A stretch of 64,000 nt of DNA. It comes from Eubacterium limosum. Lineage in GTDB: Bacteria > Bacillota > Clostridia > Eubacteriales > Eubacteriaceae. Positions within the stretch are counted from its first letter, which is position 1. Each line of letters begins with the position of its first letter. Below, piece after piece: positions 48,362 through 57,492 of this stretch. The DNA lies in assembly GCF_000807675.2 (NCBI RefSeq), contig NZ_CP019962.1:682001-746000 (forward strand). Reading direction: 5' to 3'. The notes below the pieces were generated by a model that was not told the origin of the DNA, searched no databases, and saw only the letters and a program-made list of their open reading frames with translations. A program made the translations under genes and the position numbers.

Positions 48362-49549
48362 TTATTTCAGCCGCTCAATGAGTTCGTCGAGCGGCATGCC
48401 ATCCTTTGGAATAAACGTACGCCAGTACGCGCAGGTCTCTTTTAATTTATTTTTGATTTCTCTTGGATGCTCAGCGTTGGATGCGAAAATTTCAAAGCTC
48501 AGATAGATAGCCTCAGCCTTTGGCGGCATGGCCGGGTCTTCTGTTTCATAGGATTTCGCGATGGCTCTTAAAAGCCGGGCGCCGTCGATGATGCCTGCGG
48601 CGTTGTTGTCCTTTGTAAAGGCCGCGTGGGAGGACGTAACGCCATTGGTCTGCTGCATATGCATAATGGGGGAATAGCAGGCCAGCGCCTCAAGCCAGGC
48701 GTAAGGGTCAGAATCTGCCGGATCAAAGGAGAAAAGGTGAGGATAGCGCGCCATGTCGGCCTCAATGGCGTCCAGAACACCCTCGCCGGTATTTTTATCC
48801 CCGATGGCCTTCTCCCAGATCGCGTAGGTGGTATCGCCGCCCAGCCAGGGCTCTGTGAAGGCACGGCCCTCTATTGCGGCTTCAATGCTTTTACGGACAG
48901 CGTCCCGTGAGGGCGTGAGGAAGCGTACCTGTCCGACCATGTGGCCCAGATCCACCGTGGTGTAGATGGGATGATGGTCAATACTGTAGATATCTCTCAG
49001 AAAGTTCTTTGTGCCCTTGATGGTCCAGGGGGTCTGGTGCGGCGCGTACATGGCCTCAACGCACACTGGAATATTGCCGTTGTCTTCTGCGATTTTGCCG
49101 ATTTCAGATAGCAGCTCCGAAACTTTGCGGGTTTCTTTTTTGTAGAGCTCCGGGTCCTGGAGCACCTTGTCGGGATAAGCGTGAAGCGAAAAGCCAATGC
49201 CGGAGCCGCGCGCGCCCAGCCTTTCAATGGCGGGCTTTACCCAGCCCTCCAGCATATGGCGTGCCATTTTGGGATTTGGATGGGCTAAACCGGCAGTCCG
49301 GTAGGTCTGGTAGCCTGTAAAAAAGTTGGCGATACGGATGTCCTGCGCGGCCTCCACTGCCTTTACACGCTCAAACCATTCATCAAGGTACCAATCCGGT
49401 GAATAGAAAAAGTCAGCCTCGTTGTCAAAGCTTGCCTCGACATAGTCAAACCCAAGCTGTTTGATGAGCGGCCCCCAGGTTTCGGGCTCCACCCAGCGCT
49501 TGATAGCAAAGCAGTTATCCAGTACCAGGTATATTTTTGGGTAGTTCAT
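48362..49549 (-). CDS. TIM-barrel sugar isomerase/epimerase-like protein (module B)
   Basis: 395 residues. A xylose-isomerase-like barrel of the AP-endonuclease-2 superfamily is suggested by DYVEASFDNEADFF, FSLHAYPD, VCVEAMYAP and TVDLGHMVG, which supply metal-binding Glu, His and Asp. It is longer than most sugar-phosphate epimerases (about 280-300). In erythritol and related pathways a barrel of this class (EryC) epimerises a tetrulose phosphate; a similar step may occur here. Substrate unknown. Confidence 0.75.
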   Translation of the reverse strand: MNYPKIYLVLDNCFAIKRWVEPETWGPLIKQLGFDYVEASFDNEADFFYSPDWYLDEWFERVKAVEAAQDIRIANFFTGYQTYRTAGLAHPNPKMARHMLEGWVKPAIERLGARGSGIGFSLHAYPDKVLQDPELYKKETRKVSELLSEIGKIAEDNGNIPVCVEAMYAPHQTPWTIKGTKNFLRDIYSIDHHPIYTTVDLGHMVGQVRFLTPSRDAVRKSIEAAIEGRAFTEPWLGGDTTYAIWEKAIGDKNTGEGVLDAIEADMARYPHLFSFDPADSDPYAWLEALACYSPIMHMQQTNGVTSSHAAFTKDNNAAGIIDGARLLRAIAKSYETEDPAMPPKAEAIYLSFEIFASNAEHPREIKNKLKETCAYWRTFIPKDGMPLDELIERLK

Positions 49550-49570
49550 AGATGATCTCCTGTTTTTAGT

Positions 49571-50614
49571 TTATGGGTGAACAACAACTTTCATGATGTT
49601 TTCATCCCGGATTGCGGTGAAGCCGTCCATGATATTTTCCAGCTTAATGGAACGCTCGATATATTTTTGGGCATCCAGCTTCCCAGCTGCCATGAGCTGC
49701 ATAATTTCACGCATACAGTCTGGTGTGGTGGCGTGCACGCCGCAGACCTGAAGCTCCTTGTAATGGATCAGGTTCGAGTCGATATGGCCCTTGCTCTCAC
49801 CCGGAAGCCCCCCAAACAGGGAGATGCGCCCCATCTTTGCGGCAATGACCTGAGCCTCGGTGTGGACAGAAGGCACAGAGGTCGCTGTGATGACCACATT
49901 GGCGCCTCGGCCCTCAGTAATTTTTTCAACCTCTGCCACTGTGTCCTGTGTGAAGGGATTGACCCAGATTACGCCCGGTACCTTTTCCATGGCGATTTTT
50001 CCGCGTTTTTCGACAGGTTCCACAATAATGACCTTTGCGGCCCCTTTCTGGAAAGCAAGCTCGGCATGTATACAGCCGATCATGCCGCTGCCGTAAACGA
50101 CCACGAAATCGCCGGGCTCAATGTGCATGTAGCGCTGGCCGTTTAAGGCGCAGGCTGCTGGCTCGATCAGGGTGGCGTCATCATACTCAATGCTGTCCGG
50201 CAGCTTGATGACATTGTTCATTTTAATGGCCTGGGCCGGAACCTCCAGATAAGGCGCGAAAACGCCCTCATACTGGAAGCCGATGGTGGTCAGGTGGTCA
50301 CACATATTGGTATGGCCGGTTTTGCAGGGCCAGCACTCGCCGCAGCCGATGGCCGGAGCGACGGTGACACGGTCCCCTGCCTGATAGCCGTGCTCCCTGG
50401 CAAGTTTGCCGGCATGGACAATATCCCCGGCACACTCGTGGCCCAGGACACGCGGCACGTCAATTTTGTCATTTCCCTTTAAGAAAGTGCGCATGTCTGT
50501 GCCGCAGATCGAAGCGGATTTTACCTTGATGATGATGTTATCGTCATTTCCCTGGGGCTCGGGAACCTCCCGAACCTCGAGCTCTCTGTTTTCATTAAGT
50601 ACAAATGCCTGCAT
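49571..50614 (-). CDS. Zinc-dependent alcohol/polyol dehydrogenase (module B, second type)
   Basis: 347 residues. Catalytic-zinc motif SICGTDMRTF and GHECAGDIVHAG; structural-zinc site GCGECWPCKTGHTNMC; Rossmann motif GSGMIGCI. It belongs to the sorbitol/threonine-dehydrogenase branch of the MDR superfamily and is distinct from the GatD-like pair. It lies 21 bp upstream of the barrel gene and 17 bp after the GatD-like gene. Confidence 0.88.
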   Translation of the reverse strand: MQAFVLNENRELEVREVPEPQGNDDNIIIKVKSASICGTDMRTFLKGNDKIDVPRVLGHECAGDIVHAGKLAREHGYQAGDRVTVAPAIGCGECWPCKTGHTNMCDHLTTIGFQYEGVFAPYLEVPAQAIKMNNVIKLPDSIEYDDATLIEPAACALNGQRYMHIEPGDFVVVYGSGMIGCIHAELAFQKGAAKVIIVEPVEKRGKIAMEKVPGVIWVNPFTQDTVAEVEKITEGRGANVVITATSVPSVHTEAQVIAAKMGRISLFGGLPGESKGHIDSNLIHYKELQVCGVHATTPDCMREIMQLMAAGKLDAQKYIERSIKLENIMDGFTAIRDENIMKVVVHP

Positions 50615-50631
50615 CGCTTTTTTCCTTTCGA

Positions 50632-51684
50632 TTATTCCTGTCCCCAGGGGTAGAACATGACCTTGTTGTAGAAGAAGCCGCCTTCCTTGATTTTATCAAA
50701 GATACCCGGGCAGTCATCCAGCGGCAGGCGGTGGCTGATGATATCCCTGGCGGTCATTCCGCGTTCGCCGAACATTTTTAAGGATTCCGTCCAGTCCTCA
50801 CCGGGATAAGGCTTCGTGAAGGAGTTCCATGAACCTATAACGCTCAGCTGGCTGCGCATGATGGTGTCCACTTCCTTTTCGCTTAAGTCTAAGCCTTTAT
50901 GAGAAATTCCGAGGAAGACAACCCGGCCCATTTTAGAGGCCATGAGAATACACTGCTTCTGAGCGGCCGGCACGCCGGAGAAGTCAATGACCAGATTTGC
51001 GCCTTTTCCATCGGTCGCTTTTTTAACCGCTTCCACAGGATCTTCGTTTAAGGAATTGATGGTCACATCTGCGCCGACTTTTTTGGCGATATCCAGCTTT
51101 TCATCCCAGACGTCAACCGCAATGACCTGAGACGCGCCGCAGAGTTTTGCGTATTGTGCGGCGAATAAGCCGATGGGGCCGGTACCGCAGACACAGACGC
51201 TGTCGCCTGCTTTAAAGCTGCCGCGCATGAGGCCGTGATAAGCGTTTGCACACGGGTCAAGAGTCGCGGCGTCCTCATAGGATACACCCTCCGGAACCTT
51301 TAAAAGATTGGATTCCTTGACAGATACATATTCGGCAAGGGCGCCGTCGCGTCTGGAGCCATAGTAATCATAATCCTCGCATAAAGAGTAAATTCCCTTC
51401 TGGCACCATTCACATTTTCCGCATGGAATGAGCGGCGGAACTACAACCCGGTCCCCGGGCTTAAAGTTTTTCACATTTTTTCCAACAGCTTCGATTTCAC
51501 CGGAAAATTCATGCCCGATGGTAATCGGTGAAACATGAGCGCCATAGACCAGTGCTCTCGGAATATCTGAACCGCAAAGACCAACAGCGCGAACCTTCAC
51601 CATCGCTTCGTCGTCCATCATTTCCGGTTTTGGAACATCCTCAACCCTCAAGTCCCCAGGCTTATACATTCTTACTGCTTTCAT
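50632..51684 (-). CDS. Zinc-dependent polyol dehydrogenase, GatD-like (module B)
   Basis: 350 residues and nearly the same as the module A enzyme, including GSDIPRALVYGAHVSPITIG and SWNSFTKPYPGEDW. It is the first gene of module B. The two copies differ mainly in scattered substitutions and the C-terminus (WGQE here, DGYDGDFDTV there). AGAGGAGG precedes the ATG. Confidence 0.9.
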   Translation of the reverse strand: MKAVRMYKPGDLRVEDVPKPEMMDDEAMVKVRAVGLCGSDIPRALVYGAHVSPITIGHEFSGEIEAVGKNVKNFKPGDRVVVPPLIPCGKCEWCQKGIYSLCEDYDYYGSRRDGALAEYVSVKESNLLKVPEGVSYEDAATLDPCANAYHGLMRGSFKAGDSVCVCGTGPIGLFAAQYAKLCGASQVIAVDVWDEKLDIAKKVGADVTINSLNEDPVEAVKKATDGKGANLVIDFSGVPAAQKQCILMASKMGRVVFLGISHKGLDLSEKEVDTIMRSQLSVIGSWNSFTKPYPGEDWTESLKMFGERGMTARDIISHRLPLDDCPGIFDKIKEGGFFYNKVMFYPWGQE

Positions 51685-51757
51685 TTTTAATCTTTGCCTC
51701 CTCTGATTAATTGTTTCAACACAAAAATGGTATTAAATTTACGTTTTATATCTACTG

Positions 51758-51829
51758 TTCGTAAATTATAAACGAATTATAACATCATTTTTTGACGATG
51801 TCAATATTAGTATCGTAAATTATTAACGA
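51758..51829. promoter_or_regulatory. Two RpiR-type operators, module B
   Basis: TTCGTAAATTATAAACGAA (51758-51776) and TCGTAAATTATTAACGA (51813-51829) are imperfect palindromes sharing CGTAAATTATWAACGA. The first lies directly downstream of, and touching, the leftward -10. The second lies between the two divergent promoters. A partial third copy is at about 51737-51750. Confidence 0.85.
51776..51804 (-). promoter_or_regulatory. Consensus sigma-A promoter of module B
   Basis: Leftward TTGACA (complement of 51799-51804), exactly 17 bp, TATAAT (complement of 51776-51781). Both hexamers are perfect, so control must come from the operators around it. Confidence 0.9.
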
Positions 51830-51837
51830 AAAAGTGT

Positions 51838-51866
51838 TTTACTTTCAGAGAGTTATGAAGTATAAT
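51838..51866 (+). promoter_or_regulatory. Promoter of the module B RpiR gene
   Basis: TTTACT (51838-51843), 17-bp spacer, TATAAT (51861-51866), in the same sequence context as the module A regulator promoter. Confidence 0.78.
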
Positions 51867-51898
51867 TAATTCAAAAAGAGGAAAAAGGGAGAAATCTT

Positions 51899-52744
51899 AT
51901 GGCTTCTTTATTAAGTGATATACGAACAAAATACAATCTGCTCTCTAAAACGCAGAAGACCATTGCAGACTACATACTGGATAATCCGGATGCTACCATT
52001 CTTTTGTCCATTACAGAGCTGGCCAATCATTGCAGCACCAGTGAGACAACCGTTATGCGGTTTCTTAAAAAGCTGGATTATGATTCCTATCAGATTTTTC
52101 GGGTTAATCTCGCAAAAGAGCTGATCGACAGCCCCAGTGAGACCATCAATGAGGAAATTGCGGAGGGTGACAGTACCACTGATATCAAGCGCAAGGTGAT
52201 TAAGCATACGAATACCGCAGTCAGCGATCTGGAGTATTCCATTGACCAAAAGGATATTGACCAATGTGCGGAGATGATTCTCAATGCAAGGCGCGTGACA
52301 TTTTTTGGAATCGGGGCCTCTTCGGCCGTCGCCATTGATGCGCTGCATAAGTTTGGGAAAATCGGGTTAAATGTTAACGGCTTTCAGGATTCACACCTGA
52401 TGAACATTCACTGCTCACATATGACCTCAGAGGACGTTCTGTTTGTGGTTTCTCATACAGGTGAAAGTGTGGAGGTGTTGAATGCCGTCAGCCTTGCCAA
52501 GGAAAACGGCGCAAAGATCATATCGCTGACCAGCTTCAGCAATTCCAGCCTTGCGAAAAAATCCGATGTGTTTTTATCCAGCTCCACAAATGATAAAAAA
52601 TACCACTCCGAAGCCATGGCGTCCAGAATCGTCCAGCTGGTGATTGTGGATATCTTGTACCTGTCCGTCTTTATGCAGAACGAGGCTAAGTTCTACAAAG
52701 CCCTCAACCAGTCGCGGATTGCGGTATCCTTAAACAAAACATGA
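51899..52744 (+). CDS. RpiR-family transcriptional regulator (module B)
   Basis: 281 residues, clear paralog of 42017-42862. HTH: LLSITELANHCSTSETTVMRFLKKL. SIS domain: FFGIGASSAVAIDALHKFGKIG and VVSHTGESVEVLNAVSLAKENG. SIS domains bind phosphosugars, so the inducer is probably a phosphorylated intermediate of the module it controls. Divergent from module B. Confidence 0.93.
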   Translation: MASLLSDIRTKYNLLSKTQKTIADYILDNPDATILLSITELANHCSTSETTVMRFLKKLDYDSYQIFRVNLAKELIDSPSETINEEIAEGDSTTDIKRKVIKHTNTAVSDLEYSIDQKDIDQCAEMILNARRVTFFGIGASSAVAIDALHKFGKIGLNVNGFQDSHLMNIHCSHMTSEDVLFVVSHTGESVEVLNAVSLAKENGAKIISLTSFSNSSLAKKSDVFLSSSTNDKKYHSEAMASRIVQLVIVDILYLSVFMQNEAKFYKALNQSRIAVSLNKT

Positions 52745-52745
52745 A

Positions 52746-52777
52746 AAAAGTTCCAGCCATAATCTGGCTGGAACTTT
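52746..52777 (+). terminator. Terminator of the module B RpiR gene
   Basis: A 13-bp perfect stem AAAAGTTCCAGCC / GGCTGGAACTTTT with loop ATAATC and a T-run inside the right arm. Confidence 0.9.
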
Positions 52778-52906
52778 TTGTTTTGGGATAAACACTTCCC
52801 GCTACCTCCATTATACCTCACAAAATTTTCAACTACAAGACTGTTTATTTCTGAAAAATGGGCGTACAATAGGGGTTACTCTACATGAGAAAGGAAGTGT
52901 CTGGAA

Positions 52907-53446
52907 ATGATGGATCTTATGAAAACAGCGGCTGAAGTACAGCTGGTGGAAGACACAAAAGCAGTGCTGGCCTGTAATGAAGAAAGCGAACACTTTGGTC
53001 TTACTCTGTCCGGCGAGGATGCGCTGGCAGTGATGGAATCCCGAAATGAAAGCCTTAAGAAACACCAGCGCGTGGAGATTGGTCCATGCGTCATTAAAAA
53101 AATCATCCACCTTTTTTGTGATTCCCAGTATATCTGGCAGGATAATTATGTCAAGACGCTTAAGCGGCTGCAGGATATTTTTTTCCTGTATAAAAACGAA
53201 TCCGATGATCTGGTTTCAGACGACGAGCTGCTGACCTTTATGCAGGAGCAGTTTGAGGGCGTGTGCTTCGGCGATCTCGACTACCTTGAAACCACCTGCC
53301 TTCAGCGCTTCTGTACGGCTGTGCGGGCCGGCTACCGCGGCTACCGGAAATCCGGCGGCCACAGCGAGTACAGCCTGTTTGACGAGGAACCGCGGTGGGA
53401 TAAGGAGCTCTATATGAAGGTGCTCAGGGAGCTGGCCTGGGAGTAA
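52907..53446 (+). CDS. Hypothetical protein (DUF6323-like)
   Basis: 179 residues, soluble, acidic. Seen: LTLSGEDALAVMESRNESLKK, then a helix-rich middle (VIKKIIHLFCDSQYIWQDNYVKTLKRLQDIFFLYKNES) and a C-terminal W-E. The N-terminal segment resembles the DUF6323 family found next to other uncharacterised proteins in clostridia. No catalytic motif is evident. ATG at 52907 with AGGAAG upstream. Confidence 0.7.
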   Translation: MMDLMKTAAEVQLVEDTKAVLACNEESEHFGLTLSGEDALAVMESRNESLKKHQRVEIGPCVIKKIIHLFCDSQYIWQDNYVKTLKRLQDIFFLYKNESDDLVSDDELLTFMQEQFEGVCFGDLDYLETTCLQRFCTAVRAGYRGYRKSGGHSEYSLFDEEPRWDKELYMKVLRELAWE

Positions 53447-53466
53447 AAAAGTCTATACGATCAGTC

Positions 53467-53991
53467 TTAAAGCGCATTGCCCGTTTTACTCAGAAAAAAT
53501 TTCCTGAAATTTTCTGGTGTTCCCTTTTTGAAAGCATTCTTTTGAAGCACAAAATAAGTATTTTTGTGGTAAAAAACAAAATGAAGATCATCCTCTTTAA
53601 AATTGGTCAGCTCACTGTATTCCAAATGCTTCATAAAAGTACAGTCGGCGTAGTTTTCATAAAATAAAAACACAGGGGGCTTGTTTTCAACGTTATTCAC
53701 TTTTCTTAGTTTGGCGCCCTTTAGCTTTGTCATAAAAAGGATAAAACGGTCATAGTTGCATGCATAAAGTTCAATAAGTACTACAAGGCTCAGTGCAGCT
53801 AAGCCGATGAGTGAAATCAGATCAAATTTAAACCCGCTTAAAAGAAAAATGATTATTTCCATTCCGGCGATAAGCACTCCCATGATTTTTATGTTCGTCA
53901 TATCTTTGGATAACCCCAGGGTGTTTTTTTTCAGAAGTTCTTCAGTATCCGCCTTGGTGTAGTGCGGCTCATTTATGTATAGCGCTTCCAT
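53467..53991 (-). CDS. YcxB-like membrane protein, paralog 1
   Basis: 174 residues: an N-terminal cytosolic segment MEALYINEPHYTKADTEELL, two hydrophobic segments (about 35-55 and 60-80), and a C-terminal domain with FYENYADCTFMKHLEYSELTNFKEDDLHFVFYHKNTYFVL, the pattern of YcxB-like C-terminal domains. It is the last of three tandem homologs. The ATG at 53991 is chosen over an upstream one because GGAGG lies just before it. Function unknown. Confidence 0.75.
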   Translation of the reverse strand: MEALYINEPHYTKADTEELLKKNTLGLSKDMTNIKIMGVLIAGMEIIIFLLSGFKFDLISLIGLAALSLVVLIELYACNYDRFILFMTKLKGAKLRKVNNVENKPPVFLFYENYADCTFMKHLEYSELTNFKEDDLHFVFYHKNTYFVLQKNAFKKGTPENFRKFFLSKTGNAL

Positions 53992-54008
53992 GATGACCTC
54001 CATTATTA

Positions 54009-54584
54009 TCAATTCATAGCAATCTTTGAATTGATGAATTTTTTAAAATCATTTGGCAATCCTTGAATAAAACCTCTTCTATGAATTACAAAAAAATAAT
54101 ATCCAAAATAAACAATCCATAACGTCCCTTCGTCCTCATTACGCAGATTTGTAATATCAGAATATTGATACTTTTTGTTTTTTATCTCGATAATTTCTTC
54201 AGAATCATTAAAGAGAACGAATTCATTAATAATATAATCCTCATAAAAAAGGATTCTCCCTCTTGGGATAAATCCAGATTCTGCTCATTTTTTCCTTTCT
54301 GAAGCTTTCATTCTTTTGGCTAATACAAAGTTAATATATTGGGAAAAATGGAAATACACTAAACCTAATACCCCGAAAGCCAGGCGAAAATAAAAGAGCA
54401 CAGAGTAGAATGACAGAGTAAACGGATCTATTTGTTTAAACAATAAGTAATCAAATAATAAAAATATTATTAGGAAGAGTAATTTTCTTGCCTCTATTTG
54501 ATTTGGAAATTTTAAATATTTCTTGCTAATCTCTTTTACTTCTTCTTCAGTAAATCTCTGTTCGTTTATATATAGTAATTCCAT
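54009..54584 (-). pseudogene. YcxB-like membrane protein, paralog 2, interrupted by an in-frame TGA
   Basis: From the ATG at 54584 the frame is open to a TGA at 54285-54287 (99 residues, two membrane segments). Without a frame change it then continues to a second stop at 54009. The part after the TGA reads RGRILFYEDY, KKYQYSDITNLRNEDEG, YYFFVIHRRGFIQGLP and NDFKKFINSK, and aligns with the C-terminal domain of paralog 1. So one nonsense codon splits an otherwise intact 191-codon gene. Nothing in the paralogs suggests a Cys at that place, which argues against selenocysteine. Confidence 0.82.
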
Positions 54585-54608
54585 AAAAACATGCCTTGCT
54601 TTTTTAGA

Positions 54609-55115
54609 TCAGTTATTTTTTAAATGCAAAAACTTAATCAACTCGTTATATACCCCTAAAGATAGATCCGACCGTTTTACCAAAAAATAAAATCTTTCTG
54701 CCTTTAGGATTAAACGATTTTCATATTCAATTATCTCCATATCGCGATATTGAATATTTTTATGTTCTAAACAATCAATATGGTCATTGTAAAATTCTAA
54801 TTTTTCATTGATTTTTTTGTTCATCAAGTTTCCAATAAAATTTATACCAATACCGATGCATTTAAAGCTTACCCATTTTGGTAAAAATATGGCCATAATA
54901 ATTCCCAAAATCGCTGCTATAAACCAAATCCATAGATTTTCAACAACTACTATTCGCATAAGCGTAACAAATAATATGATCACCATGTATATAACTGCTA
55001 CAATACGAAGAGCAATAAAAAACGGTTTGTTTTCAAACAATTTCCAGCATTCTTTCGGGAATTGTTTCATTTCTTCTTTGGTATAAGATGGTTCTACAAT
55101 AAAATTAGGCTCCAT
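54609..55115 (-). CDS. YcxB-like membrane protein, paralog 3
   Basis: 168 residues: MEPNFIVEPSYTKEEMKQFPKE at the start, hydrophobic segments at about 34-54 and 62-82, then LEFYNDHIDCLEHKNIQYRDMEIIEYENRLILKAERFYFLVKRSDL. The base composition is visibly more AT-rich than the neighbouring operons, as in paralog 2. AAGGAGG precedes the ATG. First gene of the small tandem array. Confidence 0.75.
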   Translation of the reverse strand: MEPNFIVEPSYTKEEMKQFPKECWKLFENKPFFIALRIVAVIYMVIILFVTLMRIVVVENLWIWFIAAILGIIMAIFLPKWVSFKCIGIGINFIGNLMNKKINEKLEFYNDHIDCLEHKNIQYRDMEIIEYENRLILKAERFYFLVKRSDLSLGVYNELIKFLHLKNN

Positions 55116-55145
55116 TTTTCCTCCTTAAATGAATCTACTAAAAAC

Positions 55146-55172
55146 GGACAAGTGCCATTTGAGCACTTATCC
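55146..55172 (-). terminator. Terminator after the 711-residue gene
   Basis: GGACAAGTGC (55146-55155) pairs with GCACTTATCC (55163-55172). Leftward it is followed by GTTTTTAG. Confidence 0.75.
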
Positions 55173-55181
55173 TTTAAAAAT

Positions 55182-57317
55182 CTAACTCGCTGTTAAAAAT
55201 GCACCGAGGGCTAAAATCGCTGTTAGCACTTCTCCAAAACCCGTTCCAAAACTTGCTGCAAATAGGACTAAAAGAAGCAGACCTACACTTGCTCCTAAAA
55301 CGGTAATAACAGTTGATCTAAGCGCGCCTGTATCCGGTGGATCTGGCTGATTTAAATTGAATGTGTACATTACCTCTGTATATATAGAGGTTTCGCCTGT
55401 GGAAGTTTCAGCAACTTGTTCAACCTGTATATCAAATACAGGATTTCCTGCGCTATCAAGATAAAAAGCTAAGGTAAGCTTGCCATTACTGACCGTGTTT
55501 GCAATTGATACAGCTGGTTGCAATGAATCTGAGTCCCCGAACAACATTTTCATTGTCGTATCAAGATTATCATATGTTGCTTTTGCACTTTCGAGTTCCA
55601 CTTCATCAAACTGGCCATCATTGATATTAAAGGAAATCTTTTGTTCTGCCGGAATACCTCCAAGAGCGACCATTGGTGAGAATTGTCCTGTAATCCCCAT
55701 TTTATATTTTCCATCAACTACACCAGTATAAAATGGATACTCAACACTAAAGTCCCAACCTACGGATACATCAAATCCTAACGATTCCAGTGTATCTTCA
55801 CATAAAACGCGCGGTAAATTTGAAACTGTAATAGAGCCAACTCCGCCATCTCTGCCGGAAGCGATGACTTTGTCGTAGTCCATATATCTTGACTGAACCC
55901 CAATATCGTCGAACCAATATTGATCAAAGGCCCAGTTTGGAGGCATTTTCTGGCCAATATTTCCAGAAAAACCAACAGACATATCGGCAACATAGCTGTA
56001 TTCGCTCAGGTCTGCTGCTGCGACTTTCGAACAGCAGCTCCTGCTGGCATAAATACCAACACGGTAGTCGGAGCTTTGGTTAAGTTTAGTTTTTACAGCT
56101 CTGAAATATGGAATAATATTTGATTCGACTTCAAAGTCATAGACATCGAAATCAACAGCGAAATAAATAACGCTTGACCTCGGCAGTCCTAAACGATCCG
56201 CCGCTTCAATTGCGTATTGCGCATCGCTTGTTCCCTGATCGGAAGTGAAGTAGGGAGCTTTAGTGACTTCATGTACGATGCCTTTCATATCATCACCAGA
56301 ACGTTCAAAAATCGGAATATAACGCAAGCCTGCTGCTAAAATTTTATTGATTTCCGAAATAGTAATCGGCCAATAGCCTGTGAGGTAGCGTCCGACATAA
56401 TCAATGCCGATACCTTTAAAATACTGTGCTCTGTTTGAATTGATTCTTGCGGTGGTATCAATTGCGTTGGGAGCCCGATCTGTATTGCCTTTACTGATTA
56501 ATAAAGCCGCCCATGTCGATAAGCCAACCCAGCCATCGGCATCTAAGGCCATCATTTCCTGAAAGTCCATGACAGCGGTCTGAACACCATAACCAAATCC
56601 ACCATCAAATTCTCCGGGATCAAAACCATTCACATATAACATATACTGAAGCAAGATGACGAGTTCGGTTTGGCTGCTCCAAAGTGCAACGTTATGGTCA
56701 TTCGCTCCCTGTGCTGTACTAGGGCCAAATACACCATTCGGCTCATCAATGCCCACTTCTTTCTGAAAAGCATAAAGCATGGCGTTACAGGTGTTTCGCC
56801 CATACGCACCGTCTACCGGGCAGATATTCAGGTCTTTCCAGAAACAATCGCTGTACTTTGAGTTTAAGCCTCTCTGAATCTCCTGAATTCTGGGGTCTCC
56901 CATACTGCCCCATACAACGGCATCCGTTGATAAAATGCCCTTAAAAGTTTTGGGATCAACCTCTCCATCCTGCGGCAGACCTGCCGCTTTTTTAAAGGCA
57001 TTGACACCAATAATTGTTGCACCATCATAGGTTTTTGTCAAGTCTGATGAACTGTAGCCTTTACACCAAAGTGCTCCCTGTAGAATGTTAACCTTATTCC
57101 CAGCTGAGCCAAGTTTAAGGGTCGGGCACATTCTTGCTGTCAGCGGTCCGAATTCACCAGTAACTGGCGATACGCCAATTTCAATCTGTAATGCGGAGAT
57201 CAGGGAAGCAATGGTTCCATTACCGGTTGCCCCGTCCTCGTCACAGTGAATATAGCCTGTTTTTCCCGAATAGGTATTGTTTAACCATACCTGCGTCATT
57301 AATACTTTCTGATCCAT
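55182..57317 (-). CDS. Large peptidoglycan-binding / DUF1906 glycoside-hydrolase-like protein
   Basis: 711 residues without a signal peptide. Residues about 1-280 hold three peptidoglycan-binding-like repeats (GTIASLISALQIEIG..., DGATIIGVNAFKKAAGLPQDGEVDPKT, YGVQTAVMDFQEMMALDADGWVG). Residues about 300-495 resemble DUF1906 (IGIDYVGRYLTGYWPI, IYFAVDFDVYD, VGIYASRSCC, FDQYWFDD), a GH25-like barrel. A beta-rich region (about 500-660) is unassigned. The tail (about 665-711) is a pair of hydrophobic helices. It may be a wall hydrolase that leaves through the holin. Confidence 0.78.
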   Translation of the reverse strand: MDQKVLMTQVWLNNTYSGKTGYIHCDEDGATGNGTIASLISALQIEIGVSPVTGEFGPLTARMCPTLKLGSAGNKVNILQGALWCKGYSSSDLTKTYDGATIIGVNAFKKAAGLPQDGEVDPKTFKGILSTDAVVWGSMGDPRIQEIQRGLNSKYSDCFWKDLNICPVDGAYGRNTCNAMLYAFQKEVGIDEPNGVFGPSTAQGANDHNVALWSSQTELVILLQYMLYVNGFDPGEFDGGFGYGVQTAVMDFQEMMALDADGWVGLSTWAALLISKGNTDRAPNAIDTTARINSNRAQYFKGIGIDYVGRYLTGYWPITISEINKILAAGLRYIPIFERSGDDMKGIVHEVTKAPYFTSDQGTSDAQYAIEAADRLGLPRSSVIYFAVDFDVYDFEVESNIIPYFRAVKTKLNQSSDYRVGIYASRSCCSKVAAADLSEYSYVADMSVGFSGNIGQKMPPNWAFDQYWFDDIGVQSRYMDYDKVIASGRDGGVGSITVSNLPRVLCEDTLESLGFDVSVGWDFSVEYPFYTGVVDGKYKMGITGQFSPMVALGGIPAEQKISFNINDGQFDEVELESAKATYDNLDTTMKMLFGDSDSLQPAVSIANTVSNGKLTLAFYLDSAGNPVFDIQVEQVAETSTGETSIYTEVMYTFNLNQPDPPDTGALRSTVITVLGASVGLLLLVLFAASFGTGFGEVLTAILALGAFLTAS

Positions 57318-57353
57318 AATATAAATCCTTCTTTCTTTTTTTATTTTTTTAGT

Positions 57354-57380
57354 AAACCGGCAATGTGCACTTGCCGGTTT
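57354..57380. terminator. Hairpin in the endolysin / 711-residue-gene gap
   Basis: AAACCGGCAA / TTGCCGGTTT with loop TGTGCAC, no T-run leftward (A-rich instead). AGGACCGGTCCT, a perfect palindrome, follows at about 57385-57396. The 176-bp gap holds no gene. Confidence 0.5.
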
Positions 57381-57492
57381 AAGAAGGACCGGTCCTCTGC
57401 TTTAGTTTTTGGCCTTATGCAGTGTCGGGCGCTTTGCATAATTCTATTTTAGCCGCGTTTCTATTCTTTGTCTGTGTGCAGTTTGTGTGTTT

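Noticed and set aside
54285-54287. In-frame TGA as a selenocysteine codon
   Set aside because: Paralogs have no Cys at the aligned place, and the downstream stem has no convincing bacterial SECIS features. A nonsense change is simpler.
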